Below, piece by piece: positions 19,735 through 28,935 of a stretch of DNA of 64,000 nucleotides. The position numbers and the translations under genes are program-made. Source of the DNA: JANOQP01 sp044227705 (GTDB taxonomy: Bacteria; Bacteroidota; Bacteroidia; Chitinophagales; Saprospiraceae); contig JBGAWE010000002.1 of assembly GCA_044227705.1 (NCBI GenBank), positions 1-64,000 on the forward strand, read 5' to 3'. The notes beneath the pieces were generated by a model. That model did not search any database, was not told where the DNA came from, and saw nothing but the letters and a program-made list of their open reading frames with translations. Each line of letters begins with the position of its first letter. The stretch's first letter is position 1.

Positions 19735-22700
19735 ATGAGGCTTAACTCGTTCCGCGTATTTTTCTCCTTTGCCACCCTTTTCCTCTCGCAATCTGCCGTT
19801 GGCCAGACCCCAGGGGGCGTTGCTGGCGCGACCCTTTGGCTCAAAGCCGATGCGGGCACCAGCACGACGACCGACGGGGCGGCCAACACATCGTGGACCA
19901 ACCAGATGGGCGGGACGGGCAATGCAACGACCACCGTCAATTCTGGCTACACAAGTTCGGCTGTCGCAGCACCGCTGTACCAGAACGGGGCCAACAGCAT
20001 CGGGATAAATTTCAACCCCTCACTGAATTTCAACGGCAACAAATGGCTTGACGGGAACGGCAATTTCTCGACGGCCAATGTCTTTGTGGTCGCAAAGTAC
20101 CTGTCCACGCCTTCCGCAAACGGCCCCACCCTCATTGGCTTCGACCGGAGCACGGGATCGGGAGGCGGTCTTGAATCATCGCTGTACGCATACAGCACGG
20201 CCTATGGCTATCAGGCGGGCGCAGCCAACGGGAACTACGTGGAGGCCGACCTGACCTACACCGTAGGGGCCGTCCCGACCGTTTTCGAGGGGCGGCACGT
20301 TTCCAACTCTTCGTGCATCGCCACCGTCAACGCGGGCGGGACGTCCACTTATGTGCAAGCTGGCTCGACCCGGCCCGCGCCGTACACGGGCAAGTATCGT
20401 CTGGGAAACACCTCAGACAACATGGCTGCCATCGAGAGCGGAGTGATTGCCGAGGTCGTCACCTTCAACAGCAACCTGTCGGCAACCGATCGCTTGAAAG
20501 TCCAGTCTTATCTGGCACTGAAATACGGCATCACTCTCGGCACGACGGCTGCAGCCGTCAATTACACGGCCTCCGACGCCACCGTCTTTTGGACGGGCAG
20601 CGCGACCTACCAGAACAACGTGGCAGGCATCGCCCGCGACGACGCCTCGGGCCTCAACCAGAAGCAGTCGCGCTCGGTGAACACCGGCCTACAAGTGGTG
20701 ATGGGCAACGGCAACACCATCGCGACGCAGAACTCGGCCAATACCAACGCCTTTTCCGCCAACAAATCCGCCCTCGTCTGGGGCGACAACGCCGGCTCGG
20801 TGGCCGCTTGGTCGACGACAGGCGCACCGGCCAGCCGCCAGATCATCGCCCGCAAATGGTTTTTGAAAGAAACCGGCACCGTCGGCTCGGTGAAGGTGCA
20901 GGTGGCCGACAACAGCGGAAGCAACGGGCTGCCCGCCGAAACGAGCACCGTCTATTTATTGACAGACGCGGACGGCGACTTCACGAGCGGCGCGACCGAG
21001 ACCGCCATGACCCTCAACGGCACCAACTGGGAGGCCAACATCGACCTGACCAACGGGCAGTTTTTCACCTTCGCCACGCAGGTGCCCCCCTCTCCGGGCG
21101 GCGTGGCCGGCGCGGGCATCTGGCTGAAAGCCGACGCGGGGACCAACACGACCACCAACGGCGCCGCCGTCAGCTCCTGGGCCGACCAGTCCGGCAACAA
21201 CCGAAACGGCGCACAGGGCACCGCGAACAAGCAGCCCATTTACTCAACGGGCCTCATCAACTTCAACCCCGCGCTCACCTTCGACGGCCTCACCGATGGC
21301 ACGGGCGACAACCTCACCCTTTCCAACCTGACCGGCCTGCCCACGGGCGCGGCGGCGGTCGAGGCCTTCGGCGTGGGCCGCAACCTCAACACGGCGGGCG
21401 GCTGGAACCACCTCATCTCCTATGGCGGCACGGTGGCCAACTCCTTTTTCACCCTCGGCAAGCAGACCGGCACGGCCAACGCGGTCTGCGCCTTCAACAG
21501 CACCGACGCCATCAGCTCCGCGCTCGAATACGCCAGCGGCGCGACGGTCATGTCGAACGGCAAGTACACCGGCACGGCGGGCGTGATTTCCACTTTCGGG
21601 ACCCAACGGGCTTCCGTCAACTTCACCGGGGTGAAGGCCACGACCGCCGGCTACGTCGGCGTGGACCCGGTGGCCGCCGCCTCGACCTGTTGGAACGGCA
21701 ACATCGCCGAGGCCATGATCTACCCCGGCAACCTCACCGCCACGCAGGTCAACCAGGTCAATTCCTACTTGGCCATAAAATACGGCCTCACGAAGGCCAG
21801 CAACTACCTCGCCTCCGACGGCACGACCAACGTTTGGACCGCCGGCGGCGGCTACGACACCGAGATCGCGGGCATCGCACGGGACGACAATTCCGCGCTC
21901 TACCAAAAACAGTCGGCCAGCGAATCGGCGGGCAACACCTCGGGCGGCCTCAAAATCCTCACCCTCGCCCTCGGCAATTCCGTCGCCGCGACCAACCAGG
22001 CCAACGCGAACACCCTCGCCGCCGACAAGACCTTCCTCGTCTGGGGGAACAACAACGGCGCGACCACTTTCTCGCCCGCCATCACCGTCCCGGCGGGCGC
22101 GGGCAACCGCATGACCCGCGTCTGGAAGGCGACCGAGACCCTGACGGTGGGCAACGCCACCTTCCGCATCCCGGCCAGCTTGATGACCGGCGGCTCGCGC
22201 TACCTCGTCGTCAACAGCACCGACCCGACCTTTGCCTCGGGGAACACGTTTTATGTGCTCACGGTCAGCGGTTCTTACTTGACGGCAACGGTCGATTTGA
22301 CCGGCCGCGCCAATTCGAGCTTCTATTTCTCCTTTGCCCAGACCCCGCAACCGGGGCCGGGCGGTGTGACCAGCAACCTGACCATCTGGTTGAAGGCCGA
22401 CGACGGCCCCCTCACCTCCGGCCTGGCATCCACCAACAACCAGAGCGTCGACACTTGGACGGACAAGTCCTTGAGCCTTTTTGATGTGACCGCAAGCGGG
22501 GCGAACCGCCCGACCTTCATCGAGAACGGGAACTTCAACTACAACCCCAGCCTCCGCTTCGACGGCACGGACGACTATTTGATCAGGGCCGCTCTTGCGA
22601 CCACCGCCATCATCAATGCGCCAAGCGGCACCTCGGCATCGGCCACCGGTTCGCTTTATTCAGTCGGCTTTTCGGACGGCACACTGTCCTCGGAGACATT

Positions 22701-23901
22701 CGCCATGCAGTTTGCCAACACCGGCACGAACACCGCATTCACGATGCGCTCGAAAAACAACGGCACGGGCGCGGCCGTCGATTACCGGCTCGGCACGACG
22801 ACGACCTTCGGCACGACCTTCCCGGGCGTCCCCTATGTGCTGTCCTCGGTGACGAACGGCTCGAGCTACACCCGCTGGGTGAACAACGCGCAGGCCCTCG
22901 CCGGGACCACCGTCAGCGCGAGCGTGACCAGCCCCGCCGAGTTTGCCATCGGCGCCAATGCCGGTTCGCACTCCAACCCGCTGAAGGGCGACATGGCCGA
23001 GTTCATCGCCTACAACGCCGCCCTCACCGCCACCCAGCAACAACAGGTCGACTCCTACCTCTCCATAAAATACGGCACGACGAAGGCCGGCAACTATCTC
23101 GCCTCCAACGGCACGACCACCACTTGGACCTCCGGCGGCGGCTACGACAACGACATCGCGGGCATCGGCGCGGACGACGTGACCGGCCTCGACCAGCGGC
23201 AATCTTCCAGCGTGAACGCCTCCAACATCGTCTCGGGCAAAAAGGTGCTCTCCATCGCCAACGGCAACTTCGCCGCGTCCAACCTGACCAACGGCAACGC
23301 TTTCGCCGCCGACATGACCTACCTCGTCACCGGCAACAACGGCGCGACGACCGCCCTCGGCGGCACCGTCGCGGGCGCGGGCGGCGTCTCGCACATGAAC
23401 CGCATTTGGCTGGCAAAGGAGACGGCGACCGTCGGCGTGACCAAGTTCCGCGTCCCGACCAGCCTTTTCGGCAGCGGCACGCCCTACATGTACCTCTCCG
23501 CGGACGCGACCTTCACGAGCGCCGACCAGCAAGTATCGATGACGGCCGTCGGCGACTACTACGAGGCATCGGTGGATTTGACCAGCCGGGCCAACACCAG
23601 CTTCTATTTCACATTCGCCGAGCTGACCGCGCTGCCCGTCACACTCACCCTTTCGATGACCGCCTCGCCCGCGACCGTCACGCCGACGGCCGCGCTGCAA
23701 AACGTCGTGACCGTCGCCAACACGAGCGCGAACACGGCCTACAATGTGAAGATAAAGGACCAGCTCCCCGCGGGGGTCACGGTCGGTTCGGTCGTCCCGT
23801 CCGTCGGGACCTGGGACGCGGCGACCAAGATCTGGACGCTGCCGAGCCTCGGCCCGTCGCCCGCGACGGCGACGCTGACCATCAACACGGTGGTGCAATG
23901 A
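19735..23901 (+). CDS. Giant secreted protein with three LamG-like repeat units and a terminal DUF11 half-domain
   Basis: A 1388-residue exported protein (signal peptide MRLNSFRVFFSFATLFLSQSAVG). Three long units of ~400 residues each begin with a GGV...(L/I)WLKAD(A/D)G block, contain a concanavalin/LamG-like sandwich (FNPSLNFNG, FNPALTFDG, YNPSLRFDG), then YLA(L/I)KYG, and a segment IAGIARDD...QKQS. The last ~85 residues are the first half of a DUF11 domain (VVTVANTSANTAYNVKIKDQLPAG) and stop at TINTVVQ, with no classical T9SS sorting domain. It is probably a surface or matrix protein. It is the first gene of a four-gene surface block. Confidence 0.85.
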   Translation: MRLNSFRVFFSFATLFLSQSAVGQTPGGVAGATLWLKADAGTSTTTDGAANTSWTNQMGGTGNATTTVNSGYTSSAVAAPLYQNGANSIGINFNPSLNFNGNKWLDGNGNFSTANVFVVAKYLSTPSANGPTLIGFDRSTGSGGGLESSLYAYSTAYGYQAGAANGNYVEADLTYTVGAVPTVFEGRHVSNSSCIATVNAGGTSTYVQAGSTRPAPYTGKYRLGNTSDNMAAIESGVIAEVVTFNSNLSATDRLKVQSYLALKYGITLGTTAAAVNYTASDATVFWTGSATYQNNVAGIARDDASGLNQKQSRSVNTGLQVVMGNGNTIATQNSANTNAFSANKSALVWGDNAGSVAAWSTTGAPASRQIIARKWFLKETGTVGSVKVQVADNSGSNGLPAETSTVYLLTDADGDFTSGATETAMTLNGTNWEANIDLTNGQFFTFATQVPPSPGGVAGAGIWLKADAGTNTTTNGAAVSSWADQSGNNRNGAQGTANKQPIYSTGLINFNPALTFDGLTDGTGDNLTLSNLTGLPTGAAAVEAFGVGRNLNTAGGWNHLISYGGTVANSFFTLGKQTGTANAVCAFNSTDAISSALEYASGATVMSNGKYTGTAGVISTFGTQRASVNFTGVKATTAGYVGVDPVAAASTCWNGNIAEAMIYPGNLTATQVNQVNSYLAIKYGLTKASNYLASDGTTNVWTAGGGYDTEIAGIARDDNSALYQKQSASESAGNTSGGLKILTLALGNSVAATNQANANTLAADKTFLVWGNNNGATTFSPAITVPAGAGNRMTRVWKATETLTVGNATFRIPASLMTGGSRYLVVNSTDPTFASGNTFYVLTVSGSYLTATVDLTGRANSSFYFSFAQTPQPGPGGVTSNLTIWLKADDGPLTSGLASTNNQSVDTWTDKSLSLFDVTASGANRPTFIENGNFNYNPSLRFDGTDDYLIRAALATTAIINAPSGTSASATGSLYSVGFSDGTLSSETFAMQFANTGTNTAFTMRSKNNGTGAAVDYRLGTTTTFGTTFPGVPYVLSSVTNGSSYTRWVNNAQALAGTTVSASVTSPAEFAIGANAGSHSNPLKGDMAEFIAYNAALTATQQQQVDSYLSIKYGTTKAGNYLASNGTTTTWTSGGGYDNDIAGIGADDVTGLDQRQSSSVNASNIVSGKKVLSIANGNFAASNLTNGNAFAADMTYLVTGNNGATTALGGTVAGAGGVSHMNRIWLAKETATVGVTKFRVPTSLFGSGTPYMYLSADATFTSADQQVSMTAVGDYYEASVDLTSRANTSFYFTFAELTALPVTLTLSMTASPATVTPTAALQNVVTVANTSANTAYNVKIKDQLPAGVTVGSVVPSVGTWDAATKIWTLPSLGPSPATATLTINTVVQ

Positions 23902-23904
23902 CCT

Positions 23905-23945
23905 GCCGGGGCTGCTCGAAGCCGCCCCGGCATTCCCTTTTTCCC
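23905..23945 (+). terminator. Rho-independent terminator after the first surface-protein gene
   Basis: A perfect 8-bp stem GCCGGGGC/GCCCCGGC (23905-23912 and 23924-23931) with an 11-base loop is followed by a T-rich stretch (CATTCCCTTTTTCCC). It lies 4 bases after the stop codon. The next gene begins 21 bases past it, so this may attenuate rather than end transcription. Confidence 0.7.
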
Positions 23946-23965
23946 GACCTTTTTTTCTGAAAAAT

Positions 23966-26900
23966 ATGACGCGCTCCATCTCCCTTTTTAAGACCTGCCT
24001 GCCGATCGGCAAGAGAGCCGCCTTTTCCGCCCTCATTTTGCTCGGCGGAAAGGCCCTTTTTGGTCAGGCCATCACAGGCACGGTCTATCTCGACCTCAAC
24101 GCCAACGGCATGAAGGACGCCACGGAGGTCGGCTTCGCGGGCGTCTCCGTCACTGCGTACAACGCGGCGGGCACGGCCTTCGGCCCGGTGACGACGAGCG
24201 CGTCGGGCAGCTACACGACGGCGGCGCTCGCGGCGGGCAACTACCGCATCGAGTTCACCAGCCTCCCGGCGGGCTATTTCAACGGGCCGAAAGGGACGGC
24301 GAGCGGCACGACCGTACAGTTCGCGGCGGCGGGCGCGGCCAACGTGAACCTCGGCATCGCCCACCCGACCGACTATTGCCAGAACAACCCGCCCCTCGCG
24401 CTCCCTTGCTACGAGGGCGGCGCGGGGACGACGGCCGGTTGGACGACCGCTTCGACCCACCCTGGCATCGCTGCCTTCCCAGCCACCGCCACCGGCACGC
24501 AGGCCAGCCCGATGCAGCCGATGCCGACCAAGAACGTCGCCATCGGCAGCATCGGCTCCACCTGGGGCGCGGCGTGGAAGAAGGACGCAAGCCGGATGTT
24601 CTTCTCCGCTGTTTTGAAAAGGCACGTCGACCTCGGGGAGTTCGCCCGCCCCTCCGCAGCCGGGGTGGAGACGGTGGACGGCATCTACATGGTCGATTAT
24701 TCGGGGCTGACCGGCACCTACAAGGGCGGTTTCCGCTTGCAGGGTGTGGCCGGCATCGACCTCGGCACGGTCTCGCGCTCCCACACGAGCGCGGCAATCT
24801 CGGCCACCGCCGCCGCCGATGACAACAAATTGAGCACCTCCAACCGGCAGAGCCGCGACCTGTCGGCCTTTTCAAAAATCGGGAAGGTGGGCATCGGCGA
24901 CATCCACCTGTCGGAGGACTACAAATACCTCTGGGCCGTCAACCTCAACCAGTCGAGCCTCATCCGGGTGGACGTGAGCAACACCGCCGCGCTGCCCACG
25001 ACCGGCGGAACGGTCTCCGCCGCGCTCGTCTCGACCTTCCCCATCGACTTCTCGCCGCTGGGGGCGCAGGCCGGGGCGTTCCGCCCGTGGGCCATCACGA
25101 TGTGGCACGGGCGCGGCTACGTCGGGGTGGTCAACGACGCGCTCGGCGGAACGGCGGCGCAATTGAAAGCCTTCGTCCTCTCGTTCGACCCGGCCTCGGT
25201 GGCGGGCAGCTGGGTGAAGGAGTTCGAGATGTCGCTCGACTTCAACCGCGAGAACTCGGCGTGGCCGACGAGCCAGAACGCCGCTCTCCGCAACGGCAAA
25301 TGGAGGCCGTGGATCGACACTTGGACACAAACGACGCTCACGCAGGAGTTTTCGTACCCGCAGCCGCTGTTGTCGAACATCGAGTTCAACAACGACGGCT
25401 CGATGGTGCTCGGCTTCCTCGACCGGGGCGGGATGCAGTTCGACTACAACCAGTTGACGCCCATTTCGGCCAAAAACCTGCTCCTATCGGTGGACGCAGC
25501 GGGCGACATCGTCTATGTCTGCAAAACCGGCGGCGTGTTCAAAGTGGAGGGCGACGCGGGCTGCCTCATCGACACCGACCCCGGCACGCCGTCGCCCGGC
25601 AGCGCGACCGACGGCCCGAAGAACGTGGGCGAGTACTTTTACCAAGAGCACAGCCTCGTCGGGACGACGGCGCACATGGAGGAGAGCTTCGGTGCCCTCG
25701 CCATGCTCAACGGCGCGCAACAGGTGGTGACGAGTGCTTTCGACGTCATCACGGAGCAGTTCAATCAGGGGGTGCACTTCTATTCGACCTCGACCGGGAA
25801 GCGGACGAGCCAGTACCAGATCACCGCGAACAACACCAACAAGGGCGTCGGCCTCGGCGAACCGGAGCCGATGTGCGCCGTGCCGCCCATCCAGATCGGC
25901 AACTTTGTGTGGAAGGACACCGACGCCGACGGCGTGCAGGACGCGGGCGAACCTGCCCTCGTCGGCGTGACCGTCAAACTCTACGCCGCCGACGGGACGA
26001 CCCTCATCGCGACGGCGGTGACGGACGCGGCGGGGCAGTACTATTTCTCGAACGCCGCCGGAAGCTCGACGGCGAGCAACATTTTGAGCCTCTCGCTTTC
26101 GCCGAGCACCAACTATCAACTGAAAATCTCGGCCCTCGGGAGCGACGCCTCCGTCACCGGCCTCGCCCTGACGGGGGTCACGACGGGCGGCACGAGCGGC
26201 ACGAACGCCGGGACGTCCATTTCGAACAACGACGCGACCGTCGTGGCGGGCTTGCCGACCATCTTGCTGAAAACCGGTTTTTACGGCGAGAACAACCACA
26301 CCTACGATTTCGGCTTCACCGGTTGCACGGCCACCGCTACGGCCTCGTCCAGCCCGGCGACGGCCTGCGCGGGCGCGACCGTCAACCTCACTGTCACCGG
26401 CGGCGCGGCGGGCGCGACCTACCAATGGACAGGCCCCGGCGGGTTCACCTCGACCGCCCAAAACCCGGCCATCGCGGGCGTGACCCAATCGCAGGCGGGC
26501 ACCTATTCCGTCACCGTGACCAACGGGCCGGGCTGCAGCGCCACCGGGACGACCTCCTTTTTGGTCAACACCGTTGAGCCGACGGCGGCCAGCTCGGCGG
26601 GCTGCGTGGGCGAGGCCATCAGCCTGACGGCAACGGGCGGCGGCACCTATTCGTGGAGCGGCCCGAACGGGTTCTCCTCCACCAACCAGAACCCGCAGAT
26701 CATGGCCTCAACGGCGGGCGATGCGGGCGTCTACACGGTTCAGGTGACCAAGAACGGCTGCACGGCGGCTGCGAACACGACCGTTGTCATGTCCACCGGG
26801 ATGCCGGGCATCGAGGCGAACGACCCGGTCTGCGCCGGCGGCACGCTCATGCTTTCCGCCACCGGCGGCGGCACGACCTACTCGTGGACGGGGCCGAACG

Positions 26901-28894
26901 GCTTCACGTCAACCCTCCAAAGCCCGTCCATCTCGAACGTGACGGCTGCCGCCGCGGGCACCTACAACGTCACCATCTCGGGCGGCGGCTGCGGCGGCAT
27001 GACCTCCGCGACGGTCGCCATCAACTCGAACCCCGTCGCCACCGTCACGAAGGGCGCCATCTGCGAGGGCGAGGCCCTCCAACTGCACGCCACCGGCGGC
27101 ACGAGCTACGCATGGAGCGGCCCGAACGGCTTCTCGTCGACCAGTTCCGACCCGGTCATCAACCCGGCCGTCTCGGCGAACACCGGCAGCTATTCGGTGA
27201 CGATCACAAACCCGATGAGCTTTTGCTCGGCCTCGGTCTCGGCCTCGGTCTTCGGCGGAACCATCACCTTGACCAACTACGCGGAAATAATCTCGGCCGA
27301 CAACGTGGTCTCCAACGCCACCCTCGCCAACAACTCGACCGCCGAGAACGATGACGCACTCGCATCGAGCGAGCTGATCACCTGCACGAAACCGACCTTC
27401 TCGCTCGCCGCGACCAGCCCGACGTGCAGCGGCCCGGTGGCCAATTCGGACGGCACCATCACCGTCAGCTCCATCACGAACGGCGACCACATCGGCTGGT
27501 CGATCGGCACGACCTACTCGGGGCCGAGCTTCGACAACTCGACGGCGTTCTCGGGCGGCACCTATTCGATAACCGGCCTGCCCAACCCGGCGGCGCCGAC
27601 CGTCTACACCGTCCGCGTCTTCAACGCGGGGCAATGCTGCGTGAAGGATTTCACGGTCAACATCGACCCGGCAGCCTGCGCGGCGGCCTCCAACAACGGC
27701 CCCATCTGCGCGGGCAGCGACCTCCAACTGACCGCCTCGGGCGGCATCTCCTATTCGTGGAGCGGCCCGGGCGGATTCACCTCGACGGCGCAGAACCCCG
27801 TCCGCAGCCCCGGCGTGGGCGGCACCTACACCGTCACCGTGACCAGCGGGGCGAACACCTCGATCGCCTCGACGACGGCGGTGGTCAGCTCCCCGACGGC
27901 GACGGCGACGTCCAATTCGCCGGTCGCCGCCGGCCAGCCGATCAACCTCTCGGCCTCGGGCGGCGTCGGCTACAACTGGTCGGGGCCGGGCGGTTTCACG
28001 GCGACGACCGCCGACGCGACCATCCCCTCGGCAGCAGCCGGGAACAGCGGCACCTACACCGTCACCGTCACCGATGCGAACGGCTGCACGGCCGTGGCGA
28101 GCGTGGCCGTCTCGGTCGTCACGCCGCCGGGCGGCTGCACGATGACGGCCACGGCGGGCTCGAACGGGCCGATTTGCGAGGGCTCGACGCTCAATTTGAC
28201 GGCCTCGACAAGCTCCCCGGCCATCAGCTACCTCTGGTCGGGGCCGTCGGGCTTTTCCTCCACACAGCAAAACCCGACCATCGAGGGCGCGACAAACCAG
28301 CACCAGACCGGCACCTATTCCGTCACCGCGACCGCAGCGAACGGCTGCACCGCCGTCTCGACAAAGGCCGTCGTGGTCGACACGATGCCGCCCGTGCCGG
28401 GCATCACGGGGACCACGTTGACCTCCGTCGGCGGTGCCATCACCTTGACCGCAGCCGGGCCTGCGACGGGCAACTACCTCTGGACACTGCCCAACGCCTC
28501 GACGATGACCGGGCAGACCATCAACATCCCGTCGGCCTCGGTGGCAGCGCACAACGGCACGTTCACCGTCGCGCTCATCAACGGCACCTGCCAGAGCACG
28601 GCCTCCATCGCCGTGGCGGTGAAAGAGAACACGCACCTCGTCGTCTCGAAAGTGGCAGACAAGTCGACCGTCACGGCTGGCAGCCTCGAAACGGTGGTCT
28701 TCACCATCCAACTGACCAACCAGGGCGGCACGGCGGCGACGAATGTTTTGGTGAAGGACAAGCTGCCGTCGGGCCTCAATTTCGTCAGTTCCTCGCCGAG
28801 CGTGGGGAGCTACGACGCGGTGACGGGCATCTGGACGATACCCTCGGCGGCCAGCGGCAACTCGACGCTGACCATCACGGCGACGGTGCAGTAA
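23966..28894 (+). CDS. Giant secreted SdrD_B / Ig-like repeat protein ending in a DUF11 half-domain
   Basis: A 1642-residue exported protein. Order: signal peptide (ending GGKALFGQ); SdrD_B-like domain (ITGTVYLDLNANGMKDATE); a ~480-residue region resembling a beta-propeller; a second SdrD_B domain (IGNFVWKDTDADGVQDAGE); four Ig/PKD-like repeats with the signature YxWxGPxGF(T/S)S; the second half of a DUF11 domain (LTNYAEIISADN...TAENDDA); a module ending AGQCCVKDF; about four more repeats, one divergent; and the first half of a DUF11 domain that stops at TITATVQ. No T9SS sorting domain is evident. Domain order is the same as in the larger downstream gene, so the two are paralogues. Confidence 0.88.
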   Translation: MTRSISLFKTCLPIGKRAAFSALILLGGKALFGQAITGTVYLDLNANGMKDATEVGFAGVSVTAYNAAGTAFGPVTTSASGSYTTAALAAGNYRIEFTSLPAGYFNGPKGTASGTTVQFAAAGAANVNLGIAHPTDYCQNNPPLALPCYEGGAGTTAGWTTASTHPGIAAFPATATGTQASPMQPMPTKNVAIGSIGSTWGAAWKKDASRMFFSAVLKRHVDLGEFARPSAAGVETVDGIYMVDYSGLTGTYKGGFRLQGVAGIDLGTVSRSHTSAAISATAAADDNKLSTSNRQSRDLSAFSKIGKVGIGDIHLSEDYKYLWAVNLNQSSLIRVDVSNTAALPTTGGTVSAALVSTFPIDFSPLGAQAGAFRPWAITMWHGRGYVGVVNDALGGTAAQLKAFVLSFDPASVAGSWVKEFEMSLDFNRENSAWPTSQNAALRNGKWRPWIDTWTQTTLTQEFSYPQPLLSNIEFNNDGSMVLGFLDRGGMQFDYNQLTPISAKNLLLSVDAAGDIVYVCKTGGVFKVEGDAGCLIDTDPGTPSPGSATDGPKNVGEYFYQEHSLVGTTAHMEESFGALAMLNGAQQVVTSAFDVITEQFNQGVHFYSTSTGKRTSQYQITANNTNKGVGLGEPEPMCAVPPIQIGNFVWKDTDADGVQDAGEPALVGVTVKLYAADGTTLIATAVTDAAGQYYFSNAAGSSTASNILSLSLSPSTNYQLKISALGSDASVTGLALTGVTTGGTSGTNAGTSISNNDATVVAGLPTILLKTGFYGENNHTYDFGFTGCTATATASSSPATACAGATVNLTVTGGAAGATYQWTGPGGFTSTAQNPAIAGVTQSQAGTYSVTVTNGPGCSATGTTSFLVNTVEPTAASSAGCVGEAISLTATGGGTYSWSGPNGFSSTNQNPQIMASTAGDAGVYTVQVTKNGCTAAANTTVVMSTGMPGIEANDPVCAGGTLMLSATGGGTTYSWTGPNGFTSTLQSPSISNVTAAAAGTYNVTISGGGCGGMTSATVAINSNPVATVTKGAICEGEALQLHATGGTSYAWSGPNGFSSTSSDPVINPAVSANTGSYSVTITNPMSFCSASVSASVFGGTITLTNYAEIISADNVVSNATLANNSTAENDDALASSELITCTKPTFSLAATSPTCSGPVANSDGTITVSSITNGDHIGWSIGTTYSGPSFDNSTAFSGGTYSITGLPNPAAPTVYTVRVFNAGQCCVKDFTVNIDPAACAAASNNGPICAGSDLQLTASGGISYSWSGPGGFTSTAQNPVRSPGVGGTYTVTVTSGANTSIASTTAVVSSPTATATSNSPVAAGQPINLSASGGVGYNWSGPGGFTATTADATIPSAAAGNSGTYTVTVTDANGCTAVASVAVSVVTPPGGCTMTATAGSNGPICEGSTLNLTASTSSPAISYLWSGPSGFSSTQQNPTIEGATNQHQTGTYSVTATAANGCTAVSTKAVVVDTMPPVPGITGTTLTSVGGAITLTAAGPATGNYLWTLPNASTMTGQTINIPSASVAAHNGTFTVALINGTCQSTASIAVAVKENTHLVVSKVADKSTVTAGSLETVVFTIQLTNQGGTAATNVLVKDKLPSGLNFVSSSPSVGSYDAVTGIWTIPSAASGNSTLTITATVQ

Positions 28895-28935
28895 GGCCGC
28901 CTGAAAACTAAAAATTCAACAGAAAAAGACCGCTG